A stretch of DNA of 49,198 bases from Neoakkermansia glycaniphila (lineage in GTDB: Bacteria > Verrucomicrobiota > Verrucomicrobiia > Verrucomicrobiales > Akkermansiaceae). Position 1 is the stretch's first letter; the number at the start of each line of letters is the position of its first letter. The translations under genes were made by a program, and so were the position numbers. Below are positions 16,990 through 26,306 of the stretch, piece after piece. Below the pieces are notes generated by a model that did not search any database, had not been told where the DNA came from, and saw only the letters and a program-made list of their open reading frames with translations. The DNA lies in assembly GCF_001683795.1 (NCBI RefSeq), contig NZ_LIGX01000010.1, positions 1 to 49,198 on the forward strand, written 5' to 3'.

Positions 16990-17748
16990 TTAGAAACCGA
17001 AGGTCGTGTCGTCCGTGGTGCCCGAGTCGGAGGTGTCTGCCGGGGTGTCGGTCGTCGTCGCATCGGTGCTGTCTGCCGGAGTGTCTTCTTCAGGTGTTGC
17101 GGCAGCTGCCGGAGCGGCTCCGCCGGACATGGCGGCGGCACGGTCGCGGCGCTTGGCTTCTGCAAGGGCTTCCTGTTCGCTCTTCGTCAGCGGTTTGCTG
17201 ATGGTTTTGAGGCCGTTGTAGGCGCGATTGGCACTGCGGTATGCGTCGCAGGGAGCCATGGAGATCATGATGGCTTCGCTGAGTTCGGGAGCGCGGGAAG
17301 TTTCACAGACGTACATGTCGTAGTTGCCGACGGTCGGCAGGCTGCGCGCATCAAGATTGTGCTTCGGCACCAGTACGCCGACAAGGTTGCCGTTGCTGTC
17401 GGAGCAGATGGACCAGATGGATTTCACGGGTTTGCCGTTGATGTCGTTCATCAGTTCGACGAAGTACTGGGGACGTGCGTAGGAATAGTCCTTGCGTTCG
17501 CCGGTGCGTACCCATTCGACGAGAGCGCGGTGTGCGCGTTCGGGGATGGGGCCGCAGGATTCAAAGGTGCGCAGTTCGGGGCGCATCTGGTCGTTGAAAC
17601 TGTACACTTGCGTAGACGTTGCCTTTTCCAGGCGATTGGCTACGTTGGAGGGCGAAGGCGCGGTGCTGCAAGAGTTGAGTGCCATGGCGGCAGCGGCAAG
17701 CCCGAAAGCCAAGGTAAGTTTGTTGCGGAAAGAGACGAAGTTCATCAT
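16990..17748 (-). CDS. Lipoprotein of unknown function
   Basis: About 252 aa. The N-terminus MMNFVSFRNKLTLAFGLAAAAMALNSCS is a lipoprotein signal with the modified cysteine in ALNSC. A central region (MRPELRTFESCGPIPERAH to MSMAPCDAYRSANRAYNGL) contains several cysteines and no motif I recognise. The tail is a charged helix followed by a low-complexity Ala, then Thr/Asp-rich stretch that is probably disordered, ending DDTTFGF. It stands alone, divergent from the lipoprotein gene at 18091, and is closed by the strong terminator at 16935-16969. A possible promoter (TTGAGA, 18-base spacer, TAGAAT) lies about 20 bases before the start. Confidence 0.72.
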   Translation of the reverse strand: MMNFVSFRNKLTLAFGLAAAAMALNSCSTAPSPSNVANRLEKATSTQVYSFNDQMRPELRTFESCGPIPERAHRALVEWVRTGERKDYSYARPQYFVELMNDINGKPVKSIWSICSDSNGNLVGVLVPKHNLDARSLPTVGNYDMYVCETSRAPELSEAIMISMAPCDAYRSANRAYNGLKTISKPLTKSEQEALAEAKRRDRAAAMSGGAAPAAAATPEEDTPADSTDATTTDTPADTSDSGTTDDTTFGF

Positions 17749-18055
17749 GACGTATTCGGTGTCCCTTATTCTAATCAATGAAGACGGCCTATCTCAAGCA
17801 AAAACTCTCGCTTTTCCATGTTTTTTTTATGTCCGGATTTCATTTTATTGGTATAATTTATTTTCTGTTATGGTTTTGAATGTGTTTTATGTTCTTGCAT
17901 GGCTCGGCAGTGGAATGTGTGGTTCTTTTTGTCATAACCGGAACGTTTTTTTATGTCCGATGCGATGGTTCACTGCTGGTGGAGAAATTGTTGCAGGGTG
18001 TGAAGTTATTTCGATGCCTGTTTTCTGTCATGCGTCCGTACGTCCGGGAATAATC
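17749..18055. other. Divergent intergenic region, AT-rich
   Basis: About 300 bases between two divergent lipoprotein genes. It is much richer in A and T than its surroundings, with T-runs, and holds no gene, repeat or hairpin that I can support beyond the two flanking promoters. Confidence 0.5.
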
Positions 18056-18084
18056 TTGACGCACCGGGGCTCGTCCTGCAAGAT
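18056..18084 (+). promoter_or_regulatory. Promoter of the 18091 lipoprotein gene, predicted leaderless
   Basis: TTGACG, 17-base spacer, CAAGAT, six bases to the ATG at 18091. The -10 is weak (three of six) but the spacing is the same as at other genes in this window. Confidence 0.45.
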
Positions 18085-18090
18085 AAGCGC

Positions 18091-19197
18091 ATGATGATTC
18101 TGGATCGTTTTGCGAGGTTCGGTTTGGGCTGTGGATTGTCCATGGCGGCGTCTGCCTGTCTTTTGGTTTCCTGTGGCGACAGTAAGTCCGGCAAGGACGG
18201 CAAGAAGCCTGAAACTCCGGCTGTGGCGAAGGATGCGGCTGCCGCTCCCAAGGTTCCGGCCCCGGTGGAAGCTCCAAAGCCTGCCGAGAAGGCAGCCTCG
18301 CAGGTGTTTGCGGAGAGGTCCGTGTTCGAGCTTGCCGATTTGCTTCGCCCGTATACGCAGACTCCCGAGATTCACGAGTCCGTCCGTTTCCTGAACGAGA
18401 TTGCGGAGAATTATCTGGATGCCTTGAAGGCCAAAAAGAATCCGACTGAGGAAGATGTCGTGCTGATTTGCCGCGTGGGCAATAAGGTGGGCGATTTGCA
18501 GGCTGCCCTGCAGGCGATCGAGAAGGCAGAGTCGAGCTATCGCGATGTGCTGGAACGCACGGATGCCCTGCCGCAGGAGAAGGTGGAGACGATCCGCCTT
18601 CGCAGCGGCGCGATGCGGGGGCTTGGCGTGTTGCTGTTTGCCAAGGACGATTCCAAGGCTTCGCTGGAAAATTTCCGTGCCTGTGTGGATGCGGACAGGA
18701 AGGCTCTTGAGCTTCTCAAGCCGGCTGAAGGAGAACAGCAGTCTCCTGCTTACCATGCGGTTGCGAAGGATTTGATGGATTCCTACAAGAATGTGGCGGA
18801 TATGCTGGTGAATGCCGATGAGTTGGAAGATGCCCGCGATATGTACCAGAAGGCTGTGGATTTCGCCCTTTCGCTGAAGAATCTGTCACAGCAGGATGAA
18901 GCGGCTTTGCGCATCAAGCTGATGCATACGATTTCGGCTCTCGGCGATCTGGAGGACAAGTGCGCCCAGCTGGAGAAGGCCAAGAATTACTGGCTGGAAG
19001 CGGCGACGCAGTGCCAGACGGTGTACCAGATGACGACCCGCCCGGATTTGAAGTCGTATGTTTCCCAGGCGTTCGATAAGCTGAAGGCCCGTATTCTCGA
19101 AGCGGAAAAGACGCTGAAGGGCGATAAGCCCGAAGGCGAGGAAGGCAAGTCGTCCGACGAGATGAAGGTGAACGATGCTCCCTCTTCGGCGGCATAA
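18091..19197 (+). CDS. Lipoprotein with TPR-like helical repeats
   Basis: A 368-aa protein with a lipoprotein signal ending LLVSCGDS, a Lys/Pro/Ala-rich linker (~32-70) and a long all-helical body. Regions such as GDLQAALQAIEKAESSYRDV and ELEDARDMYQKAVDFALSL look like degenerate tetratricopeptide units, which usually bind other proteins. The C-terminus is charged and disordered. It lies just 15 bases before nspC, so the two are probably co-transcribed, though a link to polyamine metabolism is not evident. Function unknown. Confidence 0.78.
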   Translation: MMILDRFARFGLGCGLSMAASACLLVSCGDSKSGKDGKKPETPAVAKDAAAAPKVPAPVEAPKPAEKAASQVFAERSVFELADLLRPYTQTPEIHESVRFLNEIAENYLDALKAKKNPTEEDVVLICRVGNKVGDLQAALQAIEKAESSYRDVLERTDALPQEKVETIRLRSGAMRGLGVLLFAKDDSKASLENFRACVDADRKALELLKPAEGEQQSPAYHAVAKDLMDSYKNVADMLVNADELEDARDMYQKAVDFALSLKNLSQQDEAALRIKLMHTISALGDLEDKCAQLEKAKNYWLEAATQCQTVYQMTTRPDLKSYVSQAFDKLKARILEAEKTLKGDKPEGEEGKSSDEMKVNDAPSSAA

Positions 19198-19212
19198 GGC
19201 TTGTTCCTGCTT

Positions 19213-20406
19213 ATGGCCCAGTTTGTGATCAGTCTGCCTGCTCTGGAGCGCAATGCTCGCATTCTCCGGGCAGTGGCGGATGAGTCGGGAGCGTCTGTGA
19301 TTTTGGCGCTCAAGGGTTTTGCCACAACGGCTGCCTTCGGTACGCTGAAGCCTTTTATGGACGGATGCTGTGCGTCGGGCCTGTACGAGGCGAAGCTTGC
19401 CTCCCGTCATGCGGGAGGGCATGTGGCCGTTTATTCTCCGGCTTACCGGGACGGCGAGGTGGAGGAGTTGGCGGGGTTCGCCCACCATATCGATTTCAAC
19501 AGTTTGTCTCAGTGGTTCCGTTTCCGGGATGAGCTGATGCGGCATCCCCGCTTTTTGTCGGGAGAGTTGCAATGCGGCCTGCGTATCAATCCGCAGTGTT
19601 CGACGGGGCATACCGCTCTGTACGATCCCTGTGCGCCGGGTTCGCGGCTCGGTATGACGGCGGATGCGTTGCAGGGGGCGGATTTGACAGGGATTTCCGG
19701 CTTGCATTTTCATACGCTTTGCGAGCAGGGAGCGGAGGATCTGGCGGTGACGCTGGATGCGGTGGAGGAGAACTTCGGCGAGTTGCTGTCGTCTCCTCAG
19801 ATCAGGTATCTGAATATGGGAGGCGGCCACTGGGTGACGAAGCCGGATTACGACCGGGGGCTGCTCGTGGAGCTCGTACGCCGCGTGCGGGAACGCTACG
19901 GGGTGGAGGTGCTGCTGGAGCCGGGTGAGGCGTGGGCCATTCATACGGGCGTGCTGCGTTGCCGCGTGCTGGATGTGTTCGAGTCTCAGGGCGTGCGTCA
20001 TGCGATTCTCGATGTGTCCGTTTCGGCCCATATGCCGGATGTGCTGGAGATGCCGTACCGTCCGGATGTGTTTCGCGTGGGCGGGCAGGGCGGTGAAGCT
20101 GCGCCCGCCGTGGCGTGGCCGGGCGAGTCGTATGCCTTGGCCGGGCAGCCCGGCGAGCAGGCGGTGACGTACCGCCTCGGCGCGCCGACGTGTCTGGCAG
20201 GCGATGTGATCGGCGATTATTCGTTCGATGCGCCTCTGGAGGTCGGCGATGAGCTGTTGTTCGACGATATGTCGCACTATACGATCGTGAAGACGACGTT
20301 TTTCAACGGGGTGCCCCATCCGTCGATTGCCGTGCAGGAAGCAGGCGGTGCGGTGTGTTGTGTGAAAGAATTGTCGTACGATGACTTTGAGGCTCGCTTG
20401 GGCTGA
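19213..20406 (+). CDS. nspC: Carboxynorspermidine / carboxyspermidine decarboxylase
   Basis: A 397-aa PLP enzyme of the alanine-racemase-fold decarboxylases. The Schiff-base lysine is K34 in LALKGF; other NspC features are GLRINPQCS, SGLHFHTLCEQ, MGGGHWVTKPDYD, LLEPGEAW, and GAPTCLAGDVIGDY. It makes spermidine from carboxyspermidine (or norspermidine from carboxynorspermidine) in the aspartate-semialdehyde-dependent route. The partner dehydrogenase is not in the window. The ATG at 19213 was preferred over an in-frame TTG at 19201. It is followed after 38 bases by speA, so the pair supplies both ends of a polyamine pathway. Confidence 0.93.
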   Translation: MAQFVISLPALERNARILRAVADESGASVILALKGFATTAAFGTLKPFMDGCCASGLYEAKLASRHAGGHVAVYSPAYRDGEVEELAGFAHHIDFNSLSQWFRFRDELMRHPRFLSGELQCGLRINPQCSTGHTALYDPCAPGSRLGMTADALQGADLTGISGLHFHTLCEQGAEDLAVTLDAVEENFGELLSSPQIRYLNMGGGHWVTKPDYDRGLLVELVRRVRERYGVEVLLEPGEAWAIHTGVLRCRVLDVFESQGVRHAILDVSVSAHMPDVLEMPYRPDVFRVGGQGGEAAPAVAWPGESYALAGQPGEQAVTYRLGAPTCLAGDVIGDYSFDAPLEVGDELLFDDMSHYTIVKTTFFNGVPHPSIAVQEAGGAVCCVKELSYDDFEARLG

Positions 20407-20444
20407 TTCGTTGTGCTATAACCCGCGCACAACTTAGCACGATC

Positions 20445-22382
20445 ATGGGCGCTCGCAATAAAGAAGGTATCAAGCAGAAGGTCAAGGGATGGAGCCATCA
20501 CGACTCCGCCGAGCTGTACGGGATCGATTCATGGGGCAACGGCTATTTCCGGGTGAACCGCCAGGGTGAAGTGACGGTGCGTCTGAAGAGCGACAGCAAT
20601 TCCTTCAAGGATGTGAGTCTGCATGATCTGGTGGAAGGTCTTGTCGAACGCGGTACGACGGTGCCCGTGCTGCTGCGTTTCCGCGATTTGCTGCGCAGCC
20701 GCATCAAGGAGCTGAACGAGAGTTTCCGCAAGGCGATCGACGAGGTGAAGTACCAAGGTGGTTATCAGGGAGTGTATCCCATCAAGGTGAATCAGCAGAG
20801 GCAGGTTGTGGAGGAGGTGACTCGGTACGGCGAACGCTACGATTACGGTCTGGAAGCCGGGTCGAAACCCGAGCTGATTGCGGCCATGGCGCACATGCAC
20901 AATCCGAAGGCTTATCTGATTTGCAACGGGTACAAGGACGACGAGTTTATCGATCTTGCGCTGCTGGGGCAGAAGATGGGGCTTAATATTTACCTCGTGC
21001 TGGAGATGCCGAATGAGCTGGATGCCATTTTGAAGCGTGCCGAGAAGTTGAAGATTCGTCCGAATCTCGGTGTGCGGGTGCGTCTCGCGGCGAAGGGGTC
21101 CGGCCACTGGTCGGAATCCGCCGGGGATAATTCCGTGTTCGGCCTCAATGCCGCGCAGGTGGTGGATGTGGTGGATAAGCTGAAGGCGGCGGATGCTCTG
21201 GATTGCCTGAAGCTGCTGCATTACCATCAGGGTTCCCAGATTCCGAATATTTCCGTCGTCCGCGAAGGGTTGACGGAGGCGACCCGTATTTATATCGATC
21301 TCGTGGCGGAAGGCGCGCCGATGGGTACGCTCGATATGGGCGGCGGCCTCGCCGTGGATTACGACGGTTCGAAGACGAATTTCCATTCTTCCTGCAACTA
21401 TTCGATTGCGGAGTATGCCCGCGATATCGTCGAGGTGGTGGGCGAGCTTTGCACGAAGCACAATGTGCCTCACCCGACGCTGGTGACGGAGTCCGGCCGT
21501 GCGGTGGTGACGTATTATTCGGTGCTTGTGTTCAATATTCTGGATGTGGCAGCCGCCCCCGGCGGCGATGAGCCTCCTCCTGTGCCCGATAATGCGCTGG
21601 ATAGTCTCAAGGCCCTTGCCGAGACGAGCCGCATGCTTTCCCGCAAGAATATTCAGGAGTGCTATAACGATGCCTGCTACTACCGCGACCAGCTTCGGGC
21701 GCAGTTTTTCTACGGCAATTCCTCCCTGCGCGAGCGGGGACTCGGAGGCGCGTATTTCTGGCATATCCTGAACCGCATCGCCCATATGCTGACGGAGATG
21801 GAGACGATTCCCGAAGATCTGCGCGAGATTTCGGATTCGATGGTGGATTTTTATTACGGTAATTTCTCTTTGTTCCAGTCCCTGCCGGATGCATGGGCGA
21901 TCAAGCAGCTGTTCCCCGTGATGCCTTTGCAGCGGCTGAATGAAAGGCCGACGAAGAAGGCGGTGCTGGCGGATATTACCTGCGATTGCGACGGCAAGAT
22001 CGATCGTTTCATCGATCGCGAAGATGTGGCGAAGTCGCTGCCGCTGCATTCCGTGGCGTCGGATGAGGATTATTATGTAGGCGTGTTCCTCGTGGGTGCG
22101 TATCAGGAGACGTTGGGCGATCTTCACAATCTGCTGGGCGATACGAATGTGGTCGGCGTGCATCTGGAAGGGGACCGGCCCGTTTATACGCACGAGGTGG
22201 AGGGCGATACGGTGGCGGATGTGCTGTCGTACGTCGAATATGATCCCAAGGAGCTGATTGTCAAGTTCCGCAGTTTCGCGGAACAGGCGGTGGCGGACGA
22301 GCGTATTACGCCGCGCGAACGCCGCAATGCGATGGAGGCTTTCCGTATGGGCTTGAACGGCTATACGTATTACGAGTTGTGA
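20445..22382 (+). CDS. speA: Biosynthetic arginine decarboxylase
   Basis: A 645-aa PLP-dependent arginine decarboxylase. The PLP lysine is K114 in YPIKVNQQ; GLEAGSKPEL, LHYHQGSQIPN, LDMGGGLAVDYDGS, VTESGRAV and, near the C-terminus, ITCDCDGKID (substrate cysteine-aspartate region) are family hallmarks, and the length is normal. It converts arginine to agmatine, the precursor of putrescine; agmatine-processing enzymes are not in this window. The gene follows nspC. TATAAC at 20417-20422 could be a -10 of its own, but I see no matching -35. Confidence 0.96.
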   Translation: MGARNKEGIKQKVKGWSHHDSAELYGIDSWGNGYFRVNRQGEVTVRLKSDSNSFKDVSLHDLVEGLVERGTTVPVLLRFRDLLRSRIKELNESFRKAIDEVKYQGGYQGVYPIKVNQQRQVVEEVTRYGERYDYGLEAGSKPELIAAMAHMHNPKAYLICNGYKDDEFIDLALLGQKMGLNIYLVLEMPNELDAILKRAEKLKIRPNLGVRVRLAAKGSGHWSESAGDNSVFGLNAAQVVDVVDKLKAADALDCLKLLHYHQGSQIPNISVVREGLTEATRIYIDLVAEGAPMGTLDMGGGLAVDYDGSKTNFHSSCNYSIAEYARDIVEVVGELCTKHNVPHPTLVTESGRAVVTYYSVLVFNILDVAAAPGGDEPPPVPDNALDSLKALAETSRMLSRKNIQECYNDACYYRDQLRAQFFYGNSSLRERGLGGAYFWHILNRIAHMLTEMETIPEDLREISDSMVDFYYGNFSLFQSLPDAWAIKQLFPVMPLQRLNERPTKKAVLADITCDCDGKIDRFIDREDVAKSLPLHSVASDEDYYVGVFLVGAYQETLGDLHNLLGDTNVVGVHLEGDRPVYTHEVEGDTVADVLSYVEYDPKELIVKFRSFAEQAVADERITPRERRNAMEAFRMGLNGYTYYEL

Positions 22383-22694
22383 TCCGATTCGTTTGAAAGG
22401 CCTTGCTCTTTTCGGACGTAGTATGTTGCAAGGAGAATTCCGCGCGCTGCGGAAGAGGTCGTCGGTTGGTTGAACAAAAGACATGTTTTTTGCAACTGCG
22501 GCGATCCTCCGGTGTTTTACTTCGCAACACCGGATTTTCCGGATGCGCGTGCGTGCATCCGTGCGGTCGCTTTTTCTTCAGATAAATCCTCTTTTATGAA
22601 CATTTTAATTTATTCTTATTCAAGTTTTTGTGATTTTTATTCATTTCATTTATGCGATGGTGTAAAATAGTTTACTTTTTATAACTATTGCATC
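22383..22694. other. 312-base intergenic region after speA
   Basis: No gene. The first part carries the hairpins described at 22509-22560; the last 100 bases are very AT-rich and lead into the promoter of the efflux operon. Confidence 0.6.
22509..22560 (+). terminator. Tandem hairpins after speA, weak terminator
   Basis: CCGGTGTT / AACACCGG (22509-22533) followed by ATTTTCC, then GGATGC / GCATCC (22541-22560). The T-runs are short, so termination efficiency is doubtful. Confidence 0.45.
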
Positions 22695-22723
22695 TTGACA
22701 ACTAAAAGACCTTTCTATATTGT
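22695..22723 (+). promoter_or_regulatory. Promoter of the efflux operon, predicted leaderless GTG start
   Basis: TTGACA, 17-base spacer, TATTGT, then eight bases to the GTG at 22732. An alternative -10, TATATT at 22716-22721, has a 15-base spacer. Confidence 0.55.
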
Positions 22724-22731
22724 TTTCTGCC

Positions 22732-24195
22732 GTGAACAAGATTTCCAAATGGGCGATTGCCATAGCCGTATGTGTGGCCGGTGGGGCTGCGTGGTATATC
22801 TGGGGAACCGACGCCGAGAAGAAGGTGGTTTTCCAGACTGCCGATATTTCACAGGATAATTTCCATATCTCCGTGCAGGCCACGGGTACGCTGGAACCCC
22901 AGCAGCTGATCGACGTAGGCGCCCAGGTGGGCGGCCTCATCATGGAGTTGGGCAAGGATGTGAATGGCAATTCCGTGGATTATGCCAGCGAGGTGAAAGA
23001 GGGCGAGCTTCTGGCCCGTATCGACGATACGGTGGTGGAGCTCGATATCCGCCGTTCGCAGGCTGCCGTGGAGCAGAGCAAGGCCGGTATTCTGAAGGCC
23101 GCCGCCAGCATTGCACAGGCCAAGGCGAGCATCGTGCAGGCGGAAGCCAATTTCAATCAGGCCAAGCGGGATCGCGACCGTGCCGAGAAGCTGGGGCCGG
23201 GCGAGGCTCTTTCCCAGTCGAGTTTCGACCAGTATGTTTCCGCGTCCGAAGTAGCGGAGGCTTCTCTGGTGGCGGCGCGTGCTGCGCTGGAGTCCGCCAC
23301 GGCATCGAAGGCGGAGGCGGAGGCGAATTTGAAGTCGTCGGAGACGCAGCTTGCCACCCAGCTCCGCAACCGCGATTATACGAAGATTCTCGCTCCGGCA
23401 GACGGTACGATTATCGTGAGGCAGGTGAATGTGGGGCAGACGGTTGTTTCGAGCATGAGCGCGCCGACGCTGTTCCTGATTGCCAAGGATTTGTCGCACA
23501 TGCAGATTTGGGCATCCGTGAATGAGGCGGATATCGGCCGCGTGAAGCCGGGCCAGCGCGTGGATTTCACGGTGGATGCGTTCAAGGACAAGACGTTCGA
23601 GGGGAAGGTGAACAAGATTCGTCCCAATGCGACGATGACGTCGAATGTGGTGACGTATATCGTGGAAATCGATTTTGAGAATAAGGACAGGATGCTCCTG
23701 CCGTATCTTTCCGCGAATGTGGATATTATGGTGAAGGAGGTCAAGGATGCGCTGCTTGTGCCGAATACGGTGTTCAATTTCCGACCGAAGGAGGATGCGA
23801 TCGAAGCATCCGTTTTGCCTGCTTACAAGGAAAAGATGAAGGAAATCCACCGTATGCGTGCGGAGCAGGGTGAGGCTGCGGATGCGGAACAGGTTGCCGC
23901 TGTGTGGGTGCGTTCCGGTGAGGATAAAGTGCGGCCCGTTTGGGTGCGGCGCAGTGAGTCGGACGGAGCCAAGACGGTGATTGTTCCGGTGGAGCCGGAT
24001 TCCTTGAAGCCCGGTATGCAGCTGGTGACGGCGATGCAGCAGTGGACTGAAGGTCAGGAAAATGCCACGGCCGGCGGGACGAATCCGTTCGGTCCCAAGA
24101 TGCCGAAGATGCCGAAGCGCGGTACGGGCGGAGCTGATTCCAAGGGTAGCGCCCGCTCTTCCGGCGGTGGCGGCCATGGAGGACCGCCCATGTGA
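22732..24195 (+). CDS. macA: Efflux periplasmic adaptor (MacA/HlyD family)
   Basis: About 487 aa, starting at GTG 22732 (VNKISKWAIAIAV), since the upstream in-frame TTG lies inside the -10 region. One N-terminal membrane segment is followed by a split lipoyl-like domain (VQATGTLEPQQLIDVGAQV; later TKILAPADGTIIVRQVNVGQTV), an Ala-rich alpha-helical hairpin (~100-210) and beta-barrel/membrane-proximal domains (IWASVNEADIGRVKPGQRV). The C-terminus is Gly/Ser-rich. It joins the inner-membrane ABC part to the outer-membrane channel. The next three genes complete the pump. The substrate is unknown; MacA-type is preferred over RND-type because of the ATPase and permease that follow. Confidence 0.9.
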   Translation: MNKISKWAIAIAVCVAGGAAWYIWGTDAEKKVVFQTADISQDNFHISVQATGTLEPQQLIDVGAQVGGLIMELGKDVNGNSVDYASEVKEGELLARIDDTVVELDIRRSQAAVEQSKAGILKAAASIAQAKASIVQAEANFNQAKRDRDRAEKLGPGEALSQSSFDQYVSASEVAEASLVAARAALESATASKAEAEANLKSSETQLATQLRNRDYTKILAPADGTIIVRQVNVGQTVVSSMSAPTLFLIAKDLSHMQIWASVNEADIGRVKPGQRVDFTVDAFKDKTFEGKVNKIRPNATMTSNVVTYIVEIDFENKDRMLLPYLSANVDIMVKEVKDALLVPNTVFNFRPKEDAIEASVLPAYKEKMKEIHRMRAEQGEAADAEQVAAVWVRSGEDKVRPVWVRRSESDGAKTVIVPVEPDSLKPGMQLVTAMQQWTEGQENATAGGTNPFGPKMPKMPKRGTGGADSKGSARSSGGGGHGGPPM

Positions 24196-24234
24196 GGATT
24201 CCGCCCGTCTCGTCCACTTCAATACTGCGATTCC

Positions 24235-24935
<701 letters not shown>

Positions 24936-24939
<4 letters not shown>

Positions 24940-26306
24940 AACTTGTGACGCTTTTTCTGACCTGTATTCGTGCGCTGGTGCGCAATCCGATGCGCGCCCT
25001 GTTGACGATTCTCGGTATCATTATCGGCATTGCGGCCGTGATTGCCGTGATGGAGATCGGGCAGGGTTCCAAGGAGCAGATTACCAAGCAAATCGCGACG
25101 ATGGGGGCGAATTCCCTGAGCGTGATGCCTGCCTCCGTGACGAAGGGCGGGGTGAATTCCGGCGGCGGCGGCCGTGCATCGCTGTTTTCCGAGGATGCCG
25201 TCGCATTGGAGAAAGAGTGCAAGACGGTGATTCGCGCCACTCCGGTGGTGCGCTCCAGCGGCCAGATCGTGGCGGGCAATCTGAACTGGAATCCGCGTAC
25301 GATTGAGGGCGGGAATGAGAATTATCTCAAGATGAAGGATTGGGACGAGATGCTTTCCGGCGTGTCGTTCGATGCCCGCGATGTGAGGCTGGCCAACCGC
25401 GTGTGCGTGATCGGTACGACGATCGTGAAGGAGCTGTTTCCTGATACCGATCCGGTGGGGCAGGATTTGCGCGTGCGCGATGTGGTGTTCAAGGTGATCG
25501 GCGTTCTGAAATCGAAGGGCTCGGATATGATGGGCAACGACCAGGACGATATCGTGATTCTTCCGTGGACGAGTATCCGCACGCGTTTGCAGGGCGGTTC
25601 GGGCACCGCGAAGATTACGAAGGCTGGCGCTTCGGCCAATTCGACGGCTTCTTCGACCTATTCCACCTATCCCAGTACGTCCGTCCAGTTTTATCCCGGC
25701 GCCGATTTGCAGCCGTATACCGATGCGCCCCACCCGCTGCGTTTCCGTACGGTGGATTCCATTCTGCTGGAGATTGCCGATCCGTCCCGTTCTTCCGAGA
25801 CGATCAGGGAGCTGACGGTTGTGCTGCGCGCCCGCCACGGGCTTGAGCCCGGCGTACTGGACGATTTCCGTGTGTTCGACCGTGCTGCGATCGTGAGCGT
25901 GATGACGTCCACCAGCGAGACGATGATGCGCCTGCTGCTGGCCGTGGCGATGATTTCCCTGATTGTGGGCGGTGTGGGGATCATGAATATCATGATGGTT
26001 TCCGTGACGGAACGTACCCGCGAGATCGGCCTCCGCATGGCCGTGGGCGCGAGGCCTCGCGATATCATGTGGCAGTTCCTGCTGGAAGCGGTGCTGCTGT
26101 GCCTTGTCGGCGGCGTCCTCGGGATTCTGTTCGGCCGCGGCGTGTCCGAACTAGTGAGCATGAAGTTCAACTGGACGACGGCCAGTTCCACGGGAGCGAT
26201 GGTGCTTTCCGTCGGGGTGGCGGCGACCATCGGCATCATTTTCGGCTGGTATCCGGCTTATAAGGCTTCCAAACTCGACCCCATCGACGCACTTCGCCAT
26301 GAATAA
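24936..26306 (+). CDS. ABC transporter permease (MacB-type, FtsX family)
   Basis: A 456-aa permease. One N-terminal membrane helix (RALLTILGIIIGIAAVIAVM), a long MacB-like periplasmic domain (~45-320) and three C-terminal helices (SLIVGGVGIMNIMMVSV, LLEAVLLCLVGGVLGILFG, VLSVGVAATIGIIFGWYPA) give the usual 4-TM MacB topology. The TERTREIGLRMAVGAR coupling loop is present. The periplasmic domain carries an unusual Ser/Thr/Tyr-rich insert at about 230-255 (ANSTASSTYSTYPSTSVQF). The type drives mechanotransmission rather than direct transport, with the adaptor upstream and a TolC-like channel downstream. Confidence 0.93.
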
